Shown here piece by piece: positions 1 to 8,937 of a stretch of DNA of 64,000 bases (positions within the stretch are counted from its first letter, which is position 1; every line of letters starts with the position of its first letter). The position numbers were made by a program, and so were the translations under genes. This stretch comes from Mogibacterium neglectum (lineage in GTDB: Bacteria; Bacillota; Clostridia; Peptostreptococcales; Anaerovoracaceae): positions 1,364,001 to 1,428,000 of the forward strand of contig NZ_CP128647.1 of assembly GCF_030644205.1 (NCBI RefSeq), read 5' to 3'. The notes beneath the pieces are model-generated. The model saw nothing but the letters and a program-made list of their open reading frames with translations. It was not told the origin of the DNA and made no database searches.

Positions 1-280
1 GCACAGATAGCGGTCTCTGAATTCCATCGTAAATAGTCTCAATAAGTCCCGGTCCGAGTTCTACAGACAGCGGTGCTCCAGTCGAATAAACTGGCTCACC
101 TGGCTGTAGACCAGCGGTTTCCTCATATACCTGAATCGAAGCATTTCCACCGCGCATCTCGATAATTTCTCCAGTAAGGCCCTGATTTCCGACCTTAACT
201 ACGTCATACATATCTGCGTCGCTCATGCCCGAAGCAACTACTAGAGGTCCGGATATCTTAACGATTTTACCTTGTTCCAT
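1..280 (-). CDS. atpA: V-type ATP synthase subunit A (N-terminal part, cut by window edge)
   Basis: Catalytic nucleotide-binding subunit of the V1 sector. Only the first 93 or so residues are inside the window. The start [15 protein letters not shown] and the following beta-barrel segment, with [15 protein letters not shown] and [15 protein letters not shown], are typical of the subunit A N-terminus; the Walker A region lies beyond the left edge. The ATG at 280-278 has a GGAGG ribosome site just upstream (281-289). It is the last visible gene of the minus-strand operon and follows subunit F by 11 bases. Subunits B and D are expected further left but cannot be seen. Confidence 0.95.
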   Translation of the reverse strand, partial: MEQGKIVKISGPLVVASGMSDADMYDVVKVGNQGLTGEIIEMRGGNASIQVYEETAGLQPGEPVYSTGAPLSVELGPGLIETIYDGIQRPLSV

Positions 281-291
281 GATTACCTCCA

Positions 292-612
292 TTATTTATC
301 GCCAAATAGTATGTCTGCACCAACAGCCTTCTCAACAGCTCTCTTGACGTTGTTAAGACCTGCGCCATAGCTCCCGTCGCTTCCAGGAATTGGAACTATT
401 GCTGGAATACGAAGGGTTTCATATTTTGCGATTTCATTACCTATTTCTTTATAATACTTTTCAGTGATGTAGATGATTCCATAATCATCCTTTACGATAC
501 TATGCAATTTATCTGCAGCTTCTTCCTTGTTTCTACAAGTGAATGCATCAAGCCCAAAGACCTTGAAGCCTATCACACTATCGGCATCACCGATAATACC
601 AATCTTACTCAT
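292..612 (-). CDS. atpF: V-type ATP synthase subunit F
   Basis: Small stalk subunit of the V-ATPase (106 aa, the usual length). It starts [16 protein letters not shown], which matches the Rossmann-like opening of the family, where G-D-x-D-x-x-x-G-F is conserved, followed by a middle section resembling GIIYITEKY. The gene overlaps the end of subunit C by 8 bases, which implies coupled translation. It sits between C and A, the position held by the F/G subunit in the Enterococcus ntp operon. In the assembled complex it binds the rotor axle with subunit D. Confidence 0.93.
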   Translation of the reverse strand: MSKIGIIGDADSVIGFKVFGLDAFTCRNKEEAADKLHSIVKDDYGIIYITEKYYKEIGNEIAKYETLRIPAIVPIPGSDGSYGAGLNNVKRAVEKAVGADILFGDK

Positions 613-1600
613 AAGTCTCCCTCAGTCTTTCTCTAATTAATTCTGGGCTCATCTTGGCTAGCTTACCAGCAAGCACTATGCGGATAGCCTTAATCTCATT
701 TTGCCTAGCTACGAGATAAGCAACAAGTGGCTCAAGGCCAAATGTCAATGTCTTAGCTTCCCTGCTATATTCCACAAGAAGGTTATCGCAAATCTTCTCA
801 AGCAGTGTAAAATCACCGCTATTATCGATTTGTTCCCCTCCTTCGCTTACCGCTTTTGCAATATCATAAGCCTGAAATTTCTCAGCTGCTTGCTTGAAGT
901 CATCTTCATAGCTGCCTAGGAATATCTGCACATCTACCGTTCCGCCAGGGATAAATACATTTTCAAAGTATTTCCAAGGCTGACCCATCTTCTTGACTCT
1001 CGCAAAGGTCTTTAAATTAATGGTATCAATCCAAAGGGCTACATATCCCTTAACATAGCTGTTCTTCGAATGCTCGGCCGCTTCGATTATATCAGCAAAG
1101 CAGTACTTGTCACAGACAAAGTCAATCATTTGCGGATCATTAGTACGAGCATGAACATCTACCGCTTCAGCAAGTGCGCTCGCCATATTCTCTGTGAGAT
1201 TCATAGTTGCACGCTCCTTGACACTCTTAGCCATATCGCTCGCACTGATAGTTCCGCTATCCATGAGCAGTTCAGCCCTATCAACGCCCAGAGATTCCGA
1301 CTTGAGTAGTACCTTTAAATTGTGGTAGTCGGCAGGGTAGCAGAATATGCTTAGTGCCGCGTTGTTCTTGCTTAGTTCTTTCACCTCAGCGAAGAACGAG
1401 GCTTCTGCTTCCTTAAGCACTTCCTGATAATTTGTCGCAGTTAAAGCGTTACCTTCTGAACCATAACCAGCATCTTGCAGAACTTTGCATATATCGTCGA
1501 TATTTTTAGACTCTGTCATATTGCGTAATTGCTCACTTGAAAGCAACTTGCCTTCTTGGCTTCTCACATATGAGCTCGCATATACGAAATCAGTTCCCAA
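605..1600 (-). CDS. atpC: V-type ATP synthase subunit C
   Basis: Subunit C (AC39/d family, 331 aa) links the membrane rotor ring to the central stalk. The alpha-helical sequence opens MGTDFVYASSYVRSQEG and carries the family's FCYPADYHNLKVLLKS segment (about residues 87-102). Three homologous helical bundles are expected but were not aligned here. It lies between subunits E and F in the operon and overlaps F by 8 bases. Gene order alone would suggest this identity, and the sequence agrees. Confidence 0.92.
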   Translation of the reverse strand: MGTDFVYASSYVRSQEGKLLSSEQLRNMTESKNIDDICKVLQDAGYGSEGNALTATNYQEVLKEAEASFFAEVKELSKNNAALSIFCYPADYHNLKVLLKSESLGVDRAELLMDSGTISASDMAKSVKERATMNLTENMASALAEAVDVHARTNDPQMIDFVCDKYCFADIIEAAEHSKNSYVKGYVALWIDTINLKTFARVKKMGQPWKYFENVFIPGGTVDVQIFLGSYEDDFKQAAEKFQAYDIAKAVSEGGEQIDNSGDFTLLEKICDNLLVEYSREAKTLTFGLEPLVAYLVARQNEIKAIRIVLAGKLAKMSPELIRERLRETYE

Positions 1601-1627
1601 AATATGCCTCCTTTCTGGTTAAAACGG

Positions 1628-2197
1628 TTACTTGAATAGAATTCCAGCAACCTCTGCGGTCAACTCTTCTCTTGCATTTGATAATAGCTTCTCTAGAGAA
1701 GCATTGTAGGATATTTTACCTCTTCTAAGTATACATCCACCTTCAATATCAACGGTCTCGTCACTTAGTGTAAGCGCTGTTCCTTTGAACAGGTTCACGA
1801 GATCCGCACCTATTCTATCTCTATCTGATTTGTTGAGCAGAACCTCTCCACCTTCTTGCTGATATGCGCCGAGCTGTCTGCAGATAAACTTAACATACTC
1901 TTCGGTTTCTAGGTTAAGAATCATATCAACTGCTTCTTTGTAGCACTCATCAATAACTGACTGCTTAGCAGCGAGCTTCATCTTGCGCGCATCGAGGTCT
2001 GCAACCGACTGTCTTCTGCTAACTAAAACTTCAGCATCATTTTTAGCTCTATCCTCGTAGCTTTGTAGGAGCTCATCTGCCTCTATCTGTGCTTTTTTGA
2101 GGATTTCTGTCTTAACTGCTTCTGCTTCGCTTCTCTGACTGTCGGAATAAGCCTGAGCCTCTCTTAGGATTCGCTCAGTTATAGACTCTATACTCAT
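1628..2197 (-). CDS. atpE: V-type ATP synthase subunit E
   Basis: Peripheral-stalk subunit E (189 aa, normal length). The N-terminal half, up to about residue 100, is a charged coiled coil (ITERILREAQAYSDSQRSEA) that pairs with subunit H. The C-terminal half is the globular head; it ends with IEGGCILRRGKISYNASLE, the family's conserved glycine-rich motif. It is read between K and C, with 27 bases separating it from C. A divergent C-terminus is normal for the family. Confidence 0.92.
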   Translation of the reverse strand: MSIESITERILREAQAYSDSQRSEAEAVKTEILKKAQIEADELLQSYEDRAKNDAEVLVSRRQSVADLDARKMKLAAKQSVIDECYKEAVDMILNLETEEYVKFICRQLGAYQQEGGEVLLNKSDRDRIGADLVNLFKGTALTLSDETVDIEGGCILRRGKISYNASLEKLLSNAREELTAEVAGILFK

Positions 2198-2243
2198 TCT
2201 TACCGTCCCTTTCTATAAGCTAGTTACAACGATTTGTGTGCGA

Positions 2244-2717
2244 TTAACCAATCTGAACGCCGTTGTACATGAGGAACGAGATGATGAATGCTAGGATAGC
2301 GTATGTCTCTACCATTACTGCATAGATGATAGCGTTACCTAGAGCTCCATCTTTCTTGGAGATAAGCTGCATACCAGCAGCTGCTGCTCTACCCTGTGTA
2401 TATCCAGATACGATACCTACAACTCCGATTGGAACTCCTGCGAATAGGAACGCAAGTCCCTGTGTAGTCGAAACACTTACTAGGTTGCCACCGAGAATTC
2501 CAATCTTGGTAAGAATCAGGATAGCGATAACCATTCCGTAAATACCCTGTGTTCCAGGAAGAGCCTGAAGTACAAGTGTTGAACCAAAGCTCACCTTGTC
2601 ACCAGACATTACACCGTCAGCTGCCTCACCAGCAATACCAACACCAATAGCACTACCTACACCCGCGATTGTAGCGATTGCTGCACCTAGTACAGCTAAA
2701 GTTAGACCTAAACTCAT
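2244..2717 (-). CDS. atpK: V-type ATP synthase subunit K (proteolipid, rotor ring)
   Basis: Membrane rotor proteolipid (157 aa) with four predicted membrane helices, i.e. two fused hairpins. The ion-binding carboxylate in the last helix fits VMVETYAILAFI near residue 138. In the first hairpin the matching position is in GIAGEAADGVM. The glutamate sites do not by themselves tell whether H+ or Na+ is the coupling ion. The gene shares one base with the stop of subunit I (TAATG type overlap), so the two are probably translated together. Confidence 0.94.
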   Translation of the reverse strand: MSLGLTLAVLGAAIATIAGVGSAIGVGIAGEAADGVMSGDKVSFGSTLVLQALPGTQGIYGMVIAILILTKIGILGGNLVSVSTTQGLAFLFAGVPIGVVGIVSGYTQGRAAAAGMQLISKKDGALGNAIIYAVMVETYAILAFIISFLMYNGVQIG

Positions 2718-4699
2718 TATTTTGCCTCCTTAATTACATTAATATACTTCGTATCCCTGCTTAGCGGTTCAAATGCTTTACCTTCACCTTCGTAGAATCT
2801 ACCGAAGAACTCTACGTACTGAAGTCTGCAGGAGTGAACAAATGCTCCAAGAGCGTTGATTCCAAAGTTTAGCGTGTGTCCAAGAATTCCTATTACTAGG
2901 AACATAACCACTCCAACTACACTTTTGCCTCCCATCGAAGCCAAGAAGTTAAATACCTGTGCAATCGATGTTGAAGCTAGACCTAGTCCGAGAAGTCTCG
3001 AATACGAGAGTATATCGGATAAATTTCCTGTCAACCCACTATAGATATCCCAAATACCAAGTCCTTTCGTAATCCCCTTATTGGTTATGAACGGTAGAAT
3101 TATTGCTGCTACAAGACCAACAATTGCCATAATCTTTCCAATACCTGGCGCTCCAGAGGCAATCTTGTTTCCAAACAGCATCAATATGATTCCCGCAACT
3201 ATGAGATACCATGCAAATACATCTTTACATGCATCCAGGAATTTCCCATCCCTTATCTCTTCATAAGCCTTGATTCCCATGCCGACGAATAGATGTACAA
3301 CACCTAGTCCGCACGAGAACACCAGGAATATCATCGGTGATTTCGCTGGATCTAGCCATAACGGATTGATGACAACTGTCTTTCCGAAGAATGTCTTTGC
3401 GACTACAGGGATGAGGTCTCCGAAGAAGCTTCCGAACATTATCCCCCAAAATATACTGGAGATTCCGCTGTAGAAGAGTACTTTCAGAAGCTTATATGCG
3501 CCTCCCTCGTACAGCTTATTCTTCTTAAGTGCATATACCGACATAACGCATAATATGATTCCATATCCCACATCTCCAAACATGATTCCGAAGAAGATGA
3601 TATAGAAAATCGAGAATATCGATGTCGGATCAATCTCTTTCCAGTTAGGTAACGAATACATCTCCGTGATAAATTCAATAGGTGCAAAGAACTTTTTGTT
3701 CTGTAGGCGTACCGGCACCTCATCCTCTTCATCAGGATCTGTCAGTTCGTACCAACATGTGTATTTTTCTAGCAATTTCTCAACCTTGCTAGAAGCGAAT
3801 TTTGGTGTCCATCCATCAAAGGTGAACGTCTCATCTGTAGTGAGAAGTCTGCTGCGCACGAATGCTTTATCACGACCAACTACCATGATGTCATGGTAAC
3901 ATTCGACGTCGGTCCTGGAACACTCCATCTCTTTGACATTGAGCTCAAGAGTCTCTCTCTCGCTATTAGCATCTACAACGGCCTGCTCGGCTCTGGTGAT
4001 ATTCTCTTCTACAGTACCCTTGAGTTCAGCAATTGGAGCGAGTGTAAAGCCAAAGTGCTTGATTATCTCAAGAGCTGCATCTTCATCGTCTCTAAAATAC
4101 CACACGCTGACATACATCTGTTCTTTGTCCTTGTTAACACACTGTACTACCGAAGGTAATCCAGCAGCTTCCAGTTCATTTTCGACTTCTTGAACATCCG
4201 TATTCAGTGGCATAAGCCCGATGCGTATGCTTAGACATTCTGTTTCTGTGAGCTCAATTGGAAGCTTGTATGCTCTCCAAGGTTCAAGCGATAGCTTGAG
4301 CACCTCTGCCGAGTTCGCTTTATTGTAAGCATCGGCAATTGCACTGCCATACCCATTTAAGCGATGTACTTCCTCCTCGAACTCCTTCTCTTTGCCTAAA
4401 ATCTCACTATACTCTGCTTCTGTCACAACCCTGCGGGCTGGGAACATTGGCTTCTTGCTATCGTCATACCTATCTAACAAAGATAGTGCTGAGTTAGCAT
4501 CGGAGATTTTCTTGTCGAATTCTGCCAAAGTGGCTTCATCGCCATCCTTTACCACAAGGTTCTTCCACTCTTCGCTTTGAAGCTTGTCTTCAGGCTTAGC
4601 GACTTCGACAACGCCGAGATCCATGAGCTCCTTAATCACTGCTTGCTTCTCATCATTCATACCTATGACGGACAACTTTTTCATTTTAATCGTTGCCAT
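2717..4699 (-). CDS. atpI: V-type ATP synthase subunit I (a-type stator)
   Basis: Large stator subunit (660 aa). The first ~340 residues are a soluble, coiled-coil-containing domain that anchors the peripheral stalks. The C-terminal ~300 residues hold about seven or eight membrane helices, beginning near SIFYIIFFGIMFGDVGYG (a hallmark of the family) and including LSDILSYSRLLGLGLAST, which contains the essential arginine of the ion half-channel. It overlaps subunit H by about 14 bases and subunit K by one, as expected in a tightly packed operon. Confidence 0.95.
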   Translation of the reverse strand: MATIKMKKLSVIGMNDEKQAVIKELMDLGVVEVAKPEDKLQSEEWKNLVVKDGDEATLAEFDKKISDANSALSLLDRYDDSKKPMFPARRVVTEAEYSEILGKEKEFEEEVHRLNGYGSAIADAYNKANSAEVLKLSLEPWRAYKLPIELTETECLSIRIGLMPLNTDVQEVENELEAAGLPSVVQCVNKDKEQMYVSVWYFRDDEDAALEIIKHFGFTLAPIAELKGTVEENITRAEQAVVDANSERETLELNVKEMECSRTDVECYHDIMVVGRDKAFVRSRLLTTDETFTFDGWTPKFASSKVEKLLEKYTCWYELTDPDEEDEVPVRLQNKKFFAPIEFITEMYSLPNWKEIDPTSIFSIFYIIFFGIMFGDVGYGIILCVMSVYALKKNKLYEGGAYKLLKVLFYSGISSIFWGIMFGSFFGDLIPVVAKTFFGKTVVINPLWLDPAKSPMIFLVFSCGLGVVHLFVGMGIKAYEEIRDGKFLDACKDVFAWYLIVAGIILMLFGNKIASGAPGIGKIMAIVGLVAAIILPFITNKGITKGLGIWDIYSGLTGNLSDILSYSRLLGLGLASTSIAQVFNFLASMGGKSVVGVVMFLVIGILGHTLNFGINALGAFVHSCRLQYVEFFGRFYEGEGKAFEPLSRDTKYINVIKEAK

Positions 4700-5012
4700 A
4701 AGTACCCACTACCTTTCCGACGATTGCTGAAGCTGCTTGTGAGAGATTCTCTCTAGCTGATGCTTTAAGTCGCTCGCACAAAACAGTTTCTGAATCTATC
4801 TTCTTCTGATATGACTCCTCTGCTTTAGTTTCGGCGAATGCAATTGCAGCCTTGTAAGTTTCGGTGCCTTTTTTTTCGGCATCTTCAAGTAGAACCTTAG
4901 ATTCTTTCTTACCGTCAGCTATGATCTGAGCTGCAGCTTCTTCAGATGATTTTTTAATCTGTGCTGCTTTAGCCTCAGCTTCTCTAACCTTTTCAATATC
5001 TGCTATCGACAT
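4686..5012 (-). CDS. V-type ATP synthase subunit H (coiled-coil peripheral stalk)
   Basis: First gene of the V-ATPase operon, about 108 aa. It is almost entirely charged coiled coil (EKVREAEAKAAQIKKSSEE and onward), the form of subunit G/H (NtpF), which pairs with subunit E in the peripheral stalk. Two ATGs lie six bases apart. The inner one (5012) is preferred because AAAGGA stands 8 bases before it, while the outer one (5018) would be only about 2 bases from the same site. The low-complexity sequence makes family naming rest partly on operon position. Confidence 0.85.
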   Translation of the reverse strand: MSIADIEKVREAEAKAAQIKKSSEEAAAQIIADGKKESKVLLEDAEKKGTETYKAAIAFAETKAEESYQKKIDSETVLCERLKASARENLSQAASAIVGKVVGTYGND

Positions 5013-5083
5013 AAGCATTATCCTTTCTGTCCTGTAAAATCAACCAAAAGGCCTAAAATCATATAGGACGTGATTTAGTTTGA

Positions 5084-5112
5084 ATTATATCACTCATTAA
5101 AATTCTTTACAA
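5084..5112 (-). promoter_or_regulatory. Promoter of the V-ATPase operon
   Basis: On the minus strand there is a -35 TTGTAA (5107-5112), a 17-base spacer and a perfect -10 TATAAT (5084-5089). This leaves a leader of roughly 65 bases before the ATG at 5012. No operator is evident. Confidence 0.7.
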
Positions 5113-5124
5113 ACCAGCAAATCG

Positions 5125-5160
5125 CAAAAAAACAAGGCTTCGACTTGTCAAAGCCTTGTC
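5125..5160 (-). terminator. Rho-independent terminator after the small membrane protein gene
   Basis: A perfect 9-bp stem, ACAAGGCTT/AAGCCTTGT with a 10-base loop (5132-5159), is followed on the minus strand by a run of seven T. It separates the 5.2 kb gene from the V-ATPase operon. Confidence 0.85.
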
Positions 5161-5214
5161 ATGGAATATAATGCAACCTGTTTTTACACAAATTTTTATC
5201 TATTTAATTATTTT

Positions 5215-5397
5215 CTAATCTAAAAGAAATATACCAGCGGTTATAAACGAAAACCCTACCATAAGTACGATCATCACTATAGCCATAATTCTCGCCATTT
5301 TTTCCTTACGATTTCTGTGTGGTCTATCTGCCTTAAATGCATGCTCTAAATTATGCTCATCTACTGTATTACCAGCTTTATTATGTTTCTTATTCAT
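5215..5397 (-). CDS. Small single-span membrane protein, unknown function
   Basis: A 60-residue protein. The first ~37 residues are very charged and His/Lys/Arg-rich (MNKKHNKAGN, ADRPHRNRKEK). They are followed by one hydrophobic helix (MARIMAIVMIVLMVGFSFIT) and a short tail. The N-terminus should face the cytoplasm. An upstream ATG exists at 5421, but GGAGGT stands 6 bases before the ATG at 5397, so the shorter form is chosen. The gene is monocistronic: a terminator follows it and a LysR gene on the same strand precedes it. It recalls short DUF4044-like membrane proteins, but I cannot assign it. Confidence 0.7.
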   Translation of the reverse strand: MNKKHNKAGNTVDEHNLEHAFKADRPHRNRKEKMARIMAIVMIVLMVGFSFITAGIFLLD

Positions 5398-5471
5398 CCG
5401 AACACCTCCATATTTTATCATTATGCCATATATAGCATTTAGTTATATATATTGTATGCATATAAATTAAA

Positions 5472-6383
5472 CTATTTTTTATCATTATCATTAATATTTT
5501 CCATCATCTGCTGTTTATGTTCTTCAAAAAAAACAAGTGCAAAATCCCTAAATTTTTTAGCAGCAGGTGAAATTCTTTCAGCTTCAGGCACTGCAATACC
5601 TATCTGTACATTGTAACTCGGCGAAATTGGTAGTGCCGTGACTTTTCCATGCCACTGATTTATTGAAACACCATTAACAGTAGTGACCCCTAATCCTGCT
5701 TCAACCATTGAATATGCGGCGAAAGCATCTGAGGTTTTGTACCTAATAGTGGGATTGATATCATACGACTTGAACATCAAAGAGCCGTCACTCTCTCTGC
5801 CAGGATATAAATCTATATAACTATCATCGTATATCCTATGTAGATCATAAACACCCTCGGCAACTGCAGGATGGTTATCTGGTACCCAAATATAAAATGG
5901 GTCGTCTATGAGATGTATCCATTCGCAAGTTCCCTCGCGGTAGCTTATAAGACAAAAGTCTAGTTCATCACGTTCAAGTTCAGCCATAAGAGCAGAGCTC
6001 CTTCCTGCTGTAACGTCAACCGCAATACCGGGATACTCTGCACAAAACTCCTTGATCAGATCTGTAAGGAATTTGTAATATGTAGAGTATGCTGTAGCGA
6101 CACGAACCTCACCTGTTATAACACCACTAATTTCTGCAATTTTTTGCTCCAAATGATTGGCAGAGTTAGCTAGAGATACGAAGCTAGGCAGAATCTGCTT
6201 GCACTCTTGCGTTGGAGAGATGCCATTTCTATTTCTATTTATAAGGCGCATCCCTGTCTCTTCCTCCAATGATGCCATCATACGGCTGATGCCTGAAGGA
6301 GTGTATCCGAGCTCCATAGCCGCCGAGGACATGTTCCCTAGCTCAATGGCACGAAGAAGTGCTTTAACTTTCTCTACTTCCAT
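5472..6383 (-). CDS. LysR-family transcriptional regulator
   Basis: 303 aa. The N-terminal winged helix-turn-helix (about residues 3-62, with LGNMSSAAMELGYTPSGISR) is followed by a periplasmic-binding-like effector domain from about residue 90 (EVRVATAYSTYYKFL). It is divergent from an EamA exporter gene across a 162-base gap, the usual arrangement for a LysR protein controlling its neighbour and itself. The effector is unknown. The N-terminal domain matches the family well and there is no sign of truncation. Confidence 0.9.
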   Translation of the reverse strand: MEVEKVKALLRAIELGNMSSAAMELGYTPSGISRMMASLEEETGMRLINRNRNGISPTQECKQILPSFVSLANSANHLEQKIAEISGVITGEVRVATAYSTYYKFLTDLIKEFCAEYPGIAVDVTAGRSSALMAELERDELDFCLISYREGTCEWIHLIDDPFYIWVPDNHPAVAEGVYDLHRIYDDSYIDLYPGRESDGSLMFKSYDINPTIRYKTSDAFAAYSMVEAGLGVTTVNGVSINQWHGKVTALPISPSYNVQIGIAVPEAERISPAAKKFRDFALVFFEEHKQQMMENINDNDKK

Positions 6384-6440
6384 TTTATCTCCTCATTTCA
6401 ATCTTAAAGTCATAACTTCTTTAAAGACTCAGTCACGCTA

Positions 6441-6505
6441 TGATATTTTATCACAATAAACTTGATTATTTAGCGATATTATCAAAATAGATTTTTTATT
6501 ATAAT
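6441..6505. promoter_or_regulatory. Divergent promoter region with GATA-type dyads (candidate LysR sites)
   Basis: The gap between the LysR and EamA genes holds a dyad TGATATTTTATCA (6441-6453), a similar GATATTATC (6475-6483), and a TATAAT (6500-6505) that could serve as the -10 of the EamA gene. No good -35 is seen, which fits a promoter needing an activator. The role as LysR operators is inferred from position. Confidence 0.4.
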
Positions 6506-6545
6506 TTAATCACATCAGTTTACATAAAGAAAGTGGGGATCCGAA

Positions 6546-7430
6546 GTGGATACAAAGAGAAAAAACCGTGCGATGATACTGCTGTTTACAGTAATTTCAC
6601 TGCGTGCAACCTCGCTCTTATTTGCAACAACGGGTTTATCATATATGGGGCCGCTCACATTGAACGGCTACCGCTTCCCACTTGCTGCTATTATCTTACT
6701 CATTATATTCCGTAAAGATATTAAGAAAGTAGACAAACAACTTATTATCCACGGTTCGATAATTGGTTTTTTCTTCTTGCTGACGATGACTACTGAATTG
6801 ATCGGACTCAAGTTAACAAATTCTTCGACTACATCATTTCTAGAGAATACAGCGATTATATTCGTTCCATTAGCGGATGCACTGTTAGTTAGAAGAGTTC
6901 CTAGTCCATCCTCAATTCTAAGTGCTTTGGTTGCACTGTCTGGCGTTGGATTTCTAACGCTTAAGGATGGTCATATAGGACTCACTTTCGGAGAATTCAT
7001 GTGCATACTCAGCGCACTAGTGTACACATGTGCAGTGGTCGCTACCGATAGATTCTCTAAGCGCGATGATCCGTTCATGCTTGGAATAGTCCAGGTTGCA
7101 TTTATAGGCGCTTCATCATTTATTCTGGCTATGATTGTCGAAGGGCCAAGCTTTCCTGTTGTACCTAAAGCATGGGGAGTGATAATATTTCTAGCAATAG
7201 TGTGCACCTGCTTTGGTTTCACACTTCAACCGGTTGCACAGAGCAAATTATCTGCATCTATATCAGGGCTATTTTGCGCATTCAATCCGCTTGTCACTGC
7301 GATACTCGGATATACATTTCTAGGCGAGAGACTAGGTACCACTGGTATGATTGGTGGAATTCTTATTCTCACCAGCATAGTCATCCCGGCAGTAGCCCCT
7401 TTGATAAAGAAGCCACAGCTGGCTAGATAA
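6546..7430 (+). CDS. EamA/DMT-family exporter
   Basis: 294 aa with about ten hydrophobic helices arranged as two EamA repeats (approx. residues 10-140 and 150-285). The second repeat ends in the family's typical FLGERLGTTGMIGGILIL. The start is GTG at 6546, preceded by a GTGGGGA site; no in-frame ATG upstream fits better. Substrates of this superfamily are metabolites or amino acids, and nothing here narrows it. Regulation by the divergent LysR protein is likely. It is one of three EamA exporters in the window, which are not close copies of one another. Confidence 0.9.
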   Translation: MDTKRKNRAMILLFTVISLRATSLLFATTGLSYMGPLTLNGYRFPLAAIILLIIFRKDIKKVDKQLIIHGSIIGFFFLLTMTTELIGLKLTNSSTTSFLENTAIIFVPLADALLVRRVPSPSSILSALVALSGVGFLTLKDGHIGLTFGEFMCILSALVYTCAVVATDRFSKRDDPFMLGIVQVAFIGASSFILAMIVEGPSFPVVPKAWGVIIFLAIVCTCFGFTLQPVAQSKLSASISGLFCAFNPLVTAILGYTFLGERLGTTGMIGGILILTSIVIPAVAPLIKKPQLAR

Positions 7431-7489
7431 ATTAGTTTACGACATTATGAGACATCCCTATCCATCATAATGTTCGCAAAGTATAAAGT

Positions 7490-7535
7490 AAAAAGTACAA
7501 GAAGACCTCCGCTTAAACGGAGGTCTTCTTGTATG
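7490..7535. terminator. Shared terminator between convergent EamA and rlmH genes
   Basis: A perfect 15-bp inverted repeat ACAAGAAGACCTCCG / CGGAGGTCTTCTTGT (7497-7511 and 7518-7532) with a 6-base loop. The T-rich side lies on the minus-strand exit (ACTTTTTACTTT), so it probably acts mainly for rlmH but could stop both transcripts. Confidence 0.8.
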
Positions 7536-7614
7536 GTAATTTATTTCTGCGTTAATTACATTATTACATATTACATTGATTTTGTTATTAGATACAATCT
7601 CTCGACCAGAAAAC

Positions 7615-8094
7615 TCACTTGTGGTAAGTCTCACCACTATTAATCTTAAAAGCTCGATATATCTGTTCAAGAAGCATGATTCTTGCCATCTGATGAGGGA
7701 ATGTAAGCTTTGAAAATGATAATCCGTAGTTCGCTCTTTTTTTTACTTTATCTGAGAGCCCAAGGCTACCACCGATGATGAAGTCAACAGTAGAAGACTT
7801 GGTGTCAAACGTACACTGAATTTTTTTAGCTAGCTCCACAGAATCAAGCTGTTCACCTTCCACCTCCATAGCAATCACATAGTCATCTTCCTTTATCCTG
7901 CCAAGGATGTTCTGTCCCTCGCGAATGAGCACTGCATCCTCATCAGTTGGAGATGGGTTTGCAGGAAGCTTACTCTCCTTGAGTTCTACAATCTCAATAT
8001 TCGCATATCCTGATATTCGCTTGCTATACTCTGCTGCAGCTGCAGTCCAGTACTTTTCTTTTAGCTTTCCTATACAAATTATTCTTACTTTCAT
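7615..8094 (-). CDS. rlmH: 23S rRNA (pseudouridine1915-N3)-methyltransferase RlmH
   Basis: 159 aa, full length for the SPOUT-class enzyme that methylates pseudouridine 1915 of helix 69 in 23S rRNA. Visible motifs are MKVRIICIGKLKEKYW at the N-terminus, FIIGGSLGLSDKVKKRA (SAM-binding knot) near residue 105, and the C-terminal FPHQMARIMLLEQIYRAF and GETYHK, which are nearly invariant in the family. It is the last gene of the run secA-prfB-HAD-addB-walJ-rlmH on the minus strand. This walJ-rlmH pairing is common in Firmicutes. Confidence 0.97.
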   Translation of the reverse strand: MKVRIICIGKLKEKYWTAAAAEYSKRISGYANIEIVELKESKLPANPSPTDEDAVLIREGQNILGRIKEDDYVIAMEVEGEQLDSVELAKKIQCTFDTKSSTVDFIIGGSLGLSDKVKKRANYGLSFSKLTFPHQMARIMLLEQIYRAFKINSGETYHK

Positions 8095-8124
8095 ATAACT
8101 TCCTATGATCAGAATATCAAATAG

Positions 8125-8937
8125 CTACATTGTCGTTAACTTGTCCTTGTCCGCTACCTTGAGCGTAAAATCATTTCCTTGGCGCAGATTATTTTCATGC
8201 AAAATGTTCTTAACAGTTAGCAATGCCGTATCCGGGGTGTTGTTGTGGGTGCTCAAATGCGCGAGCATTATTCGCTGCTCTGAACTTACGAGTCCTGATT
8301 CTTTTCTCGCAAGCAACCCCCTAGTGAGTGCAATTCCGCTTGTCACATTTGAAAGATGTCCATATTCTCCGAGTATACGTTGCTTTAATGAATACGGATA
8401 ATCCCCCATCTGCAGGATACTCTCCTCATGATTTGCTTCGAACACTATAGCATCTGCGCGAGTAAGTTCTTCAGTAATCTCATCTGTAACTATACCTGTA
8501 TCAGTTGCAACTGAAAGCTGCTCTCCATCTTCGATAAAGCTAAAGCCTACTGGTTCGCTGGCATCATGAGAAAGCGAAAAAGCCTTAATGCATATATCTC
8601 CAATTCTTACCATATCCTGTGCAGCTATGCGTGTTAGCTGCTCTGGTTTTACATATTCAAACTTATCACAGTTATATATCGTTCCTCGAGATGTGTAGAC
8701 TTTCGCATAAATACAAGCTTTTGCGATGGCTCTTATGCTTTTGACATGATCAGTGTGTTCATGCGTAACGAACACCCCCTGGATATCTTCCGCGCTCAGC
8801 ATGCACTCAGCAAGCCCTTCCTTGATTCGCTTTGCTGTGAGACCAACATCAAGTAGCAACCTCGTTTTTCCATCTGAAACGATATACGCATTACCAGAGC
8901 TGCTGCTTCCGATAGATGCTATCTTTAATTTACCCAT
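8125..8937 (-). CDS. MBL-fold metallohydrolase, WalJ/YycJ type
   Basis: 270 aa metallo-beta-lactamase-fold protein. It opens with IASIGSSSSGNAYIV and carries the metal-binding THEHTDH motif (about residues 59-65); further ligands are seen in LSHDA, VATDTGIVT and EANHEE. This is the WalJ/YycJ group, 5'-3' exonuclease-like proteins linked to DNA repair or wall control. In Bacillus it belongs to the walRK operon, but here it sits between addB and rlmH and no walRK is nearby. It overlaps addB by 8 bases. Confidence 0.88.
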   Translation of the reverse strand: MGKLKIASIGSSSSGNAYIVSDGKTRLLLDVGLTAKRIKEGLAECMLSAEDIQGVFVTHEHTDHVKSIRAIAKACIYAKVYTSRGTIYNCDKFEYVKPEQLTRIAAQDMVRIGDICIKAFSLSHDASEPVGFSFIEDGEQLSVATDTGIVTDEITEELTRADAIVFEANHEESILQMGDYPYSLKQRILGEYGHLSNVTSGIALTRGLLARKESGLVSSEQRIMLAHLSTHNNTPDTALLTVKNILHENNLRQGNDFTLKVADKDKLTTM